A stretch of 10,923 bases of DNA from an uncultured Actinomycetes bacterium (GTDB lineage: Bacteria > Actinomycetota > Thermoleophilia > Solirubrobacterales > Thermoleophilaceae), in NCBI GenBank assembly GCA_946481495.1, contig CAMLNW010000077.1:1-10923 (forward strand), written 5' to 3'. The notes below the pieces were generated by a model. That model saw nothing but the letters and a program-made list of their open reading frames with translations. It had not been told where the DNA came from and ran no database searches. Each line of letters starts with the position of its first letter. Within the stretch, counting starts at the first letter, position 1. The position numbers and the translations under genes were made by a program. Of this stretch, positions 1 through 4,226 are shown in pieces.

Positions 1-653
1 GTGACAGGACCCCAGCGTCCGACGCAGCGGCGCTGCTTGCACCACTGCCAGTGACCATGAGACGTAACGCGCACCGCCGTACGCCCATCGGCCTCCACGC
101 GAACCGTGACGCCCTCCCAGTCGTCTTCATGAAAGCCCGGGTAGTCGTCCGAGCCGCTGACCAGTTGGGCGATCTGTCCCGCAGGGCTGTGCTTCCAGAT
201 CCTGTCCGACCCTGCCCAGGTCGTGTTGGAATCGGGGTAGTAGAACCAGTACTGGATATACCGCCGGTCGCCGCGTCGGAATAGGTGGGTGAAGACCGTA
301 AGCGGCAGACCAGCCTCACTGAGGTGAACATCGAGCTCCCGATCGTCCGGAGCAACTGCACACGCGACGGCGCGGCAGCTTCGCCAGTCGACAGGAATCT
401 GCCGCTCGCCTGGCTCGAAGATCAACCCCTGGAGATGACGTCTTACGAGGTCTGCGTCCTCGGCACCGTAGACCCGGCTCAAGTCGTCGCCGCAGTCTCC
501 CTTCACCGTGCACGTCAGGCGGTGCGCCAACGCTCCACCAAACGACCAGCCGTCAACAGCCGGTACCGCAGTCAGGACACCCCCGATCGCAAGCGCCACG
601 ACGGCGATCAGCCCAATCCACTCCACCGACGCCTGGCCGCCTTGATCCCGCAT
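1..653 (-). CDS. Pilin/TadE-like anchored exported protein with a QYWFYYP…HEDDWE (Vps62/DUF946-like) domain, partial at the left edge
   Basis: Reading the reverse complement from the ATG at 653 gives 217 codons with no stop before the window edge, so the C-terminus is missing. Residues 6–12 (GQASVEW) followed by a hydrophobic stretch to about residue 31 match the N-terminus of TadE-like or Flp pilin-like anchors, including the conserved Glu (E11). The rest should lie outside the cytoplasm. It has paired cysteines (C48/C54, C93/C98, C205/C210) that could form disulfides. QYWFYYPDSN (134–143) and FHEDDWEGVTVRV (174–186) resemble the signature of Vps62/DUF946 proteins, and HEDDWE also recalls the GHRHDWE metal site of NPP1-like proteins. 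SHGH follows at 199–201. The substrate and role are unknown. A GTG two codons upstream (659) is an alternative start; there is no strong ribosome site. High-GC codon use and motif content support a real gene. The family link is from memory of motifs, not a search. Confidence 0.8.
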   Translation of the reverse strand, partial: MRDQGGQASVEWIGLIAVVALAIGGVLTAVPAVDGWSFGGALAHRLTCTVKGDCGDDLSRVYGAEDADLVRRHLQGLIFEPGERQIPVDWRSCRAVACAVAPDDRELDVHLSEAGLPLTVFTHLFRRGDRRYIQYWFYYPDSNTTWAGSDRIWKHSPAGQIAQLVSGSDDYPGFHEDDWEGVTVRVEADGRTAVRVTSHGHWQWCKQRRCVGRWGPV

Positions 654-751
654 CCCCACAGCATCGAACGACCGGAGTTACAAGAAGCAACGCCCGTGCT
701 CGACTTGCGTACCGCAACCGCGGCGATGCATTTACACATTCGCGTTTCTTG

Positions 752-764
752 TTGTTTAAAACAA
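752..764. promoter_or_regulatory. AT-rich inverted repeat, candidate operator
   Basis: TTGTTT-A-AAACAA is a perfect 6-bp inverted repeat with a 1-nt centre in an otherwise GC-rich sequence. It lies in the 155-bp divergent region between the exported-protein gene and the TetR gene, 44 bp before the TetR start. Its size and location fit an autoregulatory TetR-family operator controlling both directions, but binding is inference. Confidence 0.35.
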
Positions 765-794
765 TCCGGAGCGCCTTGCTCGAACCGCTCGCTG

Positions 795-800
795 TAGGTT
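795..800 (+). promoter_or_regulatory. Candidate −10 box (TAGGTT) for the TetR gene
   Basis: TAGGTT fits the actinobacterial TAnnnT −10 pattern and ends 8 nt before the ATG at 809. Transcription would then start at or next to the start codon, giving a leaderless mRNA. No convincing −35 element is visible, so this rests on spacing and the short consensus only. Confidence 0.3.
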
Positions 801-808
801 CGCCCGCG

Positions 809-1486
809 ATGGGGGCGGCCCACCAGGAGTCAGATGGATCGATCCACAAGCCGGACGATCGGCTCCCCCGCGGCAGCCACGGACTCCCGCCCGAGTTCGT
901 CGTTCACTCTCAGCGCGATCGCCTGTTTGCGGGAATGGCGCGGGTGATGCTCCGTCGCGGTTATGCGGCGACGACTGTCGACGAGATCGCCGCCGAGTCA
1001 GGGGTGTCCCGAAAAGCGCTGTACACGCATTTCTCGGGCAAAGAGGACGTGCTCTTGCAAGCCCATCGCACAGTCGTGGAGCGGATCGTTGCCGGCGCCG
1101 GGTCGGCGGCGGCGGATCAAGACGACTGGCGAGCTGCCCTGCGCTCGTTGTTGGACTGGGGTCTCGAGCTCTTTGCCCGCGAGCCCGCCCTCGCCAATTT
1201 GTCGCTGGTCGAGATCGCAGCGGCAACACCGGCTTCCAGACAACTGCAGCGGGAGACCCTGGACAAGATCCGGACGCTGATCGAACGGGCGACTACTGAG
1301 AGCAACCGCAGTGCGACCGATGTCGCGATCGACGGAATGCTCGGCGGAATGGCCTATGTGGTCGCGAAGGCCGCGGAGGAGGGAGACCCCGCCGAACTAC
1401 CACTGCTACGACCGGAACTGATGGCATGGTTATTGCTGGTGCTCGACGGACCGGAAGCCGCGGAACGCGAGCTCAGCACCAGCTAG
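809..1486 (+). CDS. TetR/AcrR-family transcriptional regulator
   Basis: This 225-residue protein has the usual TetR length plus a loosely ordered N-terminal extension of about 35 residues. The DNA-binding domain spans roughly residues 36–82. The helix-turn-helix reads TTVDEIAAESGVSRKALYTHF (55–75, beginning at T55), followed by the typical SGKEDVL. The C-terminal half (about 90–215) is helical and variable, as expected for a ligand-binding and dimer domain, so the effector cannot be read. I chose the ATG at 809 because the frame upstream (opening with TTG at 749) runs through the inverted repeat and is less protein-like, and because a −10-like TAGGTT sits 8 nt before 809. An AGGAG-led ATG at 834 is out of frame and meets a stop within about 40 codons. 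The gene is divergent from the exported-protein gene and convergent with the small gene at 1483–1830. Likely targets are itself and a neighbour, by inference. Confidence 0.9.
   Translation: MGAAHQESDGSIHKPDDRLPRGSHGLPPEFVVHSQRDRLFAGMARVMLRRGYAATTVDEIAAESGVSRKALYTHFSGKEDVLLQAHRTVVERIVAGAGSAAADQDDWRAALRSLLDWGLELFAREPALANLSLVEIAAATPASRQLQRETLDKIRTLIERATTESNRSATDVAIDGMLGGMAYVVAKAAEEGDPAELPLLRPELMAWLLLVLDGPEAAERELSTS
835..846. repeat. Perfect 12-bp palindrome TGGATCGATCCA inside the TetR 5′ coding region
   Basis: TGGATCGATCCA is fully self-complementary and lies 26 nt inside the TetR coding sequence, over codons for the poorly conserved N-terminal tail. If the mRNA is leaderless, a protein bound here would block early elongation. 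It could equally be chance in a GATC-rich sequence. Confidence 0.3.
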
Positions 1487-1830
1487 CGCCCCGGCGGAGA
1501 GCCGAGCGCCACCAACAGCTCGAGGCGCTCGGCGACACTAGCTATGCCGGCGCGAGTGCGATCTGGGTCGGTTGCTCCGAGCCAGTACTCGTTGCAATCG
1601 TCGGCGAGCTGCTCGGCGGCGAGGCAAAGCGTGTCGTAGACAGCGCTCCAAAGGACGACACGAGATCCGGTCAGCGCACACGGCCGCGCGACCGCCGGCG
1701 CCCGATCGCCGATCTGCCCGAGCAGGCTCCGCACCTCCCCTACATGACCCGGGTCGTCAAGTCGCCCGGTCAGGCTTTGCCGGATCGCCTCGACGTGCTC
1801 CGCTGAGACCTGAATTGTTGCTTCAGACAT
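1483..1830 (-). CDS. Small conserved-looking hypothetical protein (115 aa), helical
   Basis: The ATG at 1830 is preceded by a strong ribosome site (GGGAGGG, 5–6 nt away), which fixes the start even though the frame is open much further upstream. The product has 115 residues, begins MSEATIQVSAEHVEAI and ends LELLVALGSPPGR. It looks soluble and mostly helical, with a well-formed core around residues 53–85 (SRVVLWSAVYDTLCLAAEQL). There is no signal peptide, membrane segment or catalytic motif. I recall similar short unnamed proteins in deep-branching actinobacteria but assign no function. The gene converges with the TetR gene and is divergent from the acyl-CoA dehydrogenase gene, sharing a 181-bp regulatory region with the latter. 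A perfect palindrome overlaps its candidate −10 box, so repression there is plausible. Codon use matches the neighbours. Confidence 0.75.
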   Translation of the reverse strand: MSEATIQVSAEHVEAIRQSLTGRLDDPGHVGEVRSLLGQIGDRAPAVARPCALTGSRVVLWSAVYDTLCLAAEQLADDCNEYWLGATDPDRTRAGIASVAERLELLVALGSPPGR

Positions 1831-1834
1831 GGTG

Positions 1835-1841
1835 CCCTCCC
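1835..1841 (-). promoter_or_regulatory. Strong Shine-Dalgarno sequence (GGGAGGG) of the small hypothetical gene
   Basis: On the minus strand, GGGAGGG is followed by CACC and then the ATG at 1830. It decides the start, because the same frame stays open to 2268 with alternative initiators. It contrasts with the TetR, acyl-CoA dehydrogenase and acyltransferase genes, whose starts lack such a site. Confidence 0.7.
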
Positions 1842-1867
1842 TTCGGGCAGATCTTCGGTGGTGACTA

Positions 1868-1877
1868 AACATATGTT
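1868..1877. promoter_or_regulatory. Perfect 10-bp palindrome AACATATGTT overlapping a minus-strand −10 box
   Basis: AACATATGTT is fully palindromic. Read on the minus strand it contains TATGTT (1873 to 1868), which fits a −10 TAnnnT box and would start transcription about 30 nt before the small gene's ATG. The extended minus-strand form CGAACATATGTTT matches the actinobacterial LexA box core GAACnnnnGTTC at seven of eight fixed positions. A repressor site is likely; which repressor is unknown. Confidence 0.4.
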
Positions 1878-1957
1878 CGGGCGCGGACATCCGGGCGACA
1901 CAACTGCCCGGCGCCACACAGTCGTCGCCGACTCGTTGCAGCCGTCTCAGTTTCTTA

Positions 1958-1967
1958 GCATATATGC
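1958..1967. promoter_or_regulatory. Perfect 10-bp palindrome GCATATATGC upstream of the acyl-CoA dehydrogenase
   Basis: GCATATATGC is fully self-complementary and lies 45 bp before the GTG at 2012, within an AT-rich island. It overlaps an alternative −10-like TAGCAT (1956–1961). It may be an operator for a local regulator, for instance the TetR-family protein encoded upstream, but its sequence differs from the other palindromes here. Confidence 0.3.
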
Positions 1968-1997
1968 GCTGTTGTGTAACCGAGTCGGGCGGTCCGT

Positions 1998-2003
1998 TAC
2001 GAT
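1998..2003 (+). promoter_or_regulatory. Candidate −10 box (TACGAT) for a leaderless acyl-CoA dehydrogenase mRNA
   Basis: TACGAT fits TAnnnT and ends 8 nt before the GTG start, so transcription would begin at or within 2 nt of the start codon. No ribosome-binding sequence is present before the GTG, which agrees with a leaderless start. The −35 region (around 1972–1980, TTGTGTAAC) is weak. Confidence 0.4.
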
Positions 2004-2011
2004 CCCGCGCC

Positions 2012-3145
2012 GTGAACTTCGATCTGACTGACGAGCAGGCAGCCATCCAGCGACTCGCACGCGACTTCGCGCAGCAAGAGGTCAAGCCGGTCGCCGAGGA
2101 ACTCGACCGCGAGAAGCGATTCCCGTATGAGATCGTTGCCAAGCTGGGCGAGCTTGGGCTGATGGGGGTGCCGTACCCCGAGCAGTACGGCGGCGGCGGC
2201 GCGGACACCCTGTCGTATGCGCTCGTCATCGAGGAGCTGGCACGCATCGATTCATCAGTCGCGATCACCGTCGCGGCTCACACCTCGCTCGGCACTTGGC
2301 CGCTCCATGCTTTCGGCAGCGAGGAGCAGAAACAAGAGTGGATGCCGCGCCTGACAGCAGGCGAGCTGCTTGGCTCGTTCGGCCTGACCGAGCCGGAGGC
2401 CGGGTCGGACGCCGGCAATGTGCGTACGACCGCAAGCCTCGCCAATGGCGAGTGGAAGGTCGACGGAGCCAAGCAGTTCATCACCAACGTCGGCACCGAC
2501 ATATCTGGCTTCGTGACGATCACCGCCCGCACCGGCGACGGCGAGATCTCGAACATCATCGTGCCGCGCGGCACGCCCGGCTACGAGATCGGTCCTGCCT
2601 ACCGGAAGATGGGCTGGAACGCGTCCGACACGCGGCCGCTGTCGTTCGACGACTGCCATGTGCCGGAGGAGAACCTGCTCGGGCCGCGCGGCATGGGCTT
2701 CAAGCAGTTCCTCCAGACGCTCGACGGCGGGCGGATCTCGGTTGCCGCAATGGGCGTCGGACTCGCTCAAGGCGCCCTCGACGAGGCTCTCGCCTACGCC
2801 AAGGAGCGCCAGGCGTTCGGCAAGCCGATCGCCAAGTACCAGGCGATCCAGATGAAGCTCGCTGACCTCTCGACCGAGATCGAGGCCGCCCGGCTGCTGA
2901 CCTACAAGGCGGCCGTGGAGAAGGATCTCGGCAGGAACTTCTCGCTCACCGCTGCCCAGGCGAAGCTGAAGACCGGCCGCCTCGCGGTCCGCGCAACCGA
3001 GGAGGCCGTGCAAATCCACGGCGGCTACGGCTTCATCGAGGAGTACCCCGTCTGCCGCTTCTACCGCGACGCGAAGATCCTCACGATCGGCGAGGGCACC
3101 GACGAGGTTCAGCAGATGGTGATCGCCCGCACCCGCGGCGCCTGA
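2012..3145 (+). CDS. Acyl-CoA dehydrogenase (short-chain type), FAD-dependent
   Basis: A 377-residue cytoplasmic flavoenzyme that oxidises an acyl-CoA to the 2-enoyl-CoA and passes electrons to electron-transfer flavoprotein, as in β-oxidation or branched-chain amino acid breakdown. All three family domains are present: an N-terminal helical domain (about 1–115), a β-domain with the signature GLTEPEAGSDAGN (124–136), and a C-terminal helical domain with ERQAFGKPIAKYQ (265–277) and QIHGGYGFIEEYP (334–346). The catalytic base should be E361 in IGEGTDEVQ, placed as in butyryl-CoA and short-chain enzymes. The GTG at 2012 gives VNFDLTDEQ, the normal family start; an upstream in-frame ATG (1964) would add 16 unrelated residues. 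Chain-length specificity cannot be read. Its convergent neighbour encodes MeaB, which fits propionyl-CoA or branched-chain catabolism, but this is context only. Confidence 0.95.
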   Translation: MNFDLTDEQAAIQRLARDFAQQEVKPVAEELDREKRFPYEIVAKLGELGLMGVPYPEQYGGGGADTLSYALVIEELARIDSSVAITVAAHTSLGTWPLHAFGSEEQKQEWMPRLTAGELLGSFGLTEPEAGSDAGNVRTTASLANGEWKVDGAKQFITNVGTDISGFVTITARTGDGEISNIIVPRGTPGYEIGPAYRKMGWNASDTRPLSFDDCHVPEENLLGPRGMGFKQFLQTLDGGRISVAAMGVGLAQGALDEALAYAKERQAFGKPIAKYQAIQMKLADLSTEIEAARLLTYKAAVEKDLGRNFSLTAAQAKLKTGRLAVRATEEAVQIHGGYGFIEEYPVCRFYRDAKILTIGEGTDEVQQMVIARTRGA

Positions 3146-3183
3146 GCCGCGATAGGCGTCGCATGCCGGCGTCATCGGCCTCT

Positions 3184-3201
3184 CGTGTGCGGACGCACAC
3201 G
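3184..3201. terminator. Strong GC-rich hairpin between convergent genes, candidate bidirectional terminator
   Basis: CGTGTGCG-GA-CGCACACG is a perfect 8-bp inverted repeat (a 7-bp stem if a 4-nt loop is required). Flanking GGCC sequences at 3177–3180 and 3206–3209 could extend the stem past a small internal loop. It lies in the 94-bp gap between the ends of the acyl-CoA dehydrogenase and MeaB genes, where a terminator serving both is expected. No T-tract follows on either strand, so it would act as a non-canonical terminator. Confidence 0.5.
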
Positions 3202-3239
3202 TCGCGGCCTGCTTCCTTGGCCTGCTCGCCTCTCGCGGC

Positions 3240-4193
3240 TCAGGAACGTTCGAGCAGGCGAGTAGCAGCGCTGGACGGGTCGAGCCTGCGTGCCACGACC
3301 TCGTCGAGCAGCTCGCGCACCGACTCGTCGTCGTGGAGCGACTCCTCGAGCTGACGGCGCAGACGGCCCGCGGCGAGCGCGAGCACCTCGTTCATCAAGT
3401 TGCGGCGACGCCGCTCGACGAGCGTGCCCTCGCTCTCGATGTGCTCGCGATGCGACTCAATCGCCTCGATCAACTCGTCGATCCCCTCACCGCGCGACGC
3501 CTCGGTCTTGACGATCGGGACCCGCCAGTCCTTCTGCGGCCCGAGCGACAGCACGCCGCGGATCTCGCGAATCATCGTGTCGGTCAACGGATGGTCCGAC
3601 TTGTTGACGACGATCACGTCGGGGATCTCCATCACGCCGGCCTTCAATGCCTGGATCGAGTCGCCGGATCCAGGCATCAGCGCCAGGACGACCGTGTCGG
3701 CGTGGTCGATGATGTCGACCTCAGCCTGGCCGACGCCGACAGTCTCGAGCAGGACGACGTCCTTGCCCGAGGCGTCCATCAGCAGCGCCGCCTGCAGACA
3801 GGCCTCGGAGAGGCCGCCGAGCGCGCCGCGATTCGCCATCGAGCGGATGAACACCCCCGAGTCGAGGAAGTGCTCGGTAAGCCGGATGCGATCGCCGAGC
3901 AGGGCCCCCTTGGTAAATGGCGACGAAGGGTCGATCGACAGCACCGCGACCTGCCGGTCGCGCGCGCGGTACTTCGCGGTCAGACCGCCGATCAGCGTCG
4001 ACTTGCCGACCCCGGGCGGTCCGGTGAAGCCGACGACCGTCGCCTTACCGGTCTGCGGATAGACCTCCCGCACCAGCGCCCAGCCCTCCGGGTCGTCGTT
4101 CTCGACCAACGAAATTGCGCGTGCCAGCGCGCGCTTGTCGCCCGCAAGCAGCTTGTCGGTCAGCTCTGCGGCTGTAGATGCCCTGGTAGCCAT
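3240..4193 (-). CDS. meaB: Methylmalonyl-CoA mutase GTPase chaperone MeaB (ArgK family)
   Basis: A 317-residue G3E-type P-loop GTPase. MeaB gates delivery of adenosylcobalamin to methylmalonyl-CoA mutase and protects that enzyme from inactivation. Visible motifs in order: Walker A GPPGVGKST (58–66), the MeaB switch region DPSSPFTKGALLGDRIRL (88–105), the G3 region ETVGVGQAEVDI (150–161), and the guanine-specificity motif NKSD (197–200). A helical N-terminal segment (1–45) and a C-terminal helical dimerisation arm (about 250–317) complete the family architecture, and the length is normal. The family also includes proteins serving other cobalamin mutases (for example isobutyryl-CoA mutase). No mutase gene is in the window, so the partner must be elsewhere. 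The gene begins 33 nt after the permease stop on the same strand and may be read through from it. An AGGA sits 12 nt before the ATG. Confidence 0.93.
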   Translation of the reverse strand: MATRASTAAELTDKLLAGDKRALARAISLVENDDPEGWALVREVYPQTGKATVVGFTGPPGVGKSTLIGGLTAKYRARDRQVAVLSIDPSSPFTKGALLGDRIRLTEHFLDSGVFIRSMANRGALGGLSEACLQAALLMDASGKDVVLLETVGVGQAEVDIIDHADTVVLALMPGSGDSIQALKAGVMEIPDVIVVNKSDHPLTDTMIREIRGVLSLGPQKDWRVPIVKTEASRGEGIDELIEAIESHREHIESEGTLVERRRRNLMNEVLALAAGRLRRQLEESLHDDESVRELLDEVVARRLDPSSAATRLLERS

Positions 4194-4201
4194 GCAGCGC
4201 T

Positions 4202-4214
4202 GATCCTATGGATC
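4202..4214. repeat. Small inverted repeat GATCC-TAT-GGATC in the permease–meaB gap
   Basis: A 5-bp stem with a 3-nt loop occupies the 33-nt gap and on the minus strand contains the AGGA proposed as the meaB ribosome site. It is too weak for a terminator. It might modestly hide the ribosome site, or mean nothing. Confidence 0.2.
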
Positions 4215-4226
4215 GGCCAGCCGCGA

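Noticed and set aside
285..797. Plus-strand open frame of 170 codons near the left edge
   Set aside because: It lies opposite the exported-protein gene, which has coherent motifs. The plus frame is Arg/Pro-rich without a recognisable fold.
834..956. Out-of-frame ATG at 834 with an AGGAG ribosome site upstream
   Set aside because: The frame ends after about 40 codons inside the TetR gene and encodes nothing recognisable; the good ribosome site looks coincidental, although a short overlapping leader peptide cannot be excluded.
1831..2268. Upstream extension of the small hypothetical gene to a 261-residue product
   Set aside because: The extension is low-complexity Ser/Arg-rich, runs antisense into the dehydrogenase gene, and crosses the promoter region; the ATG at 1830 has a strong ribosome site.
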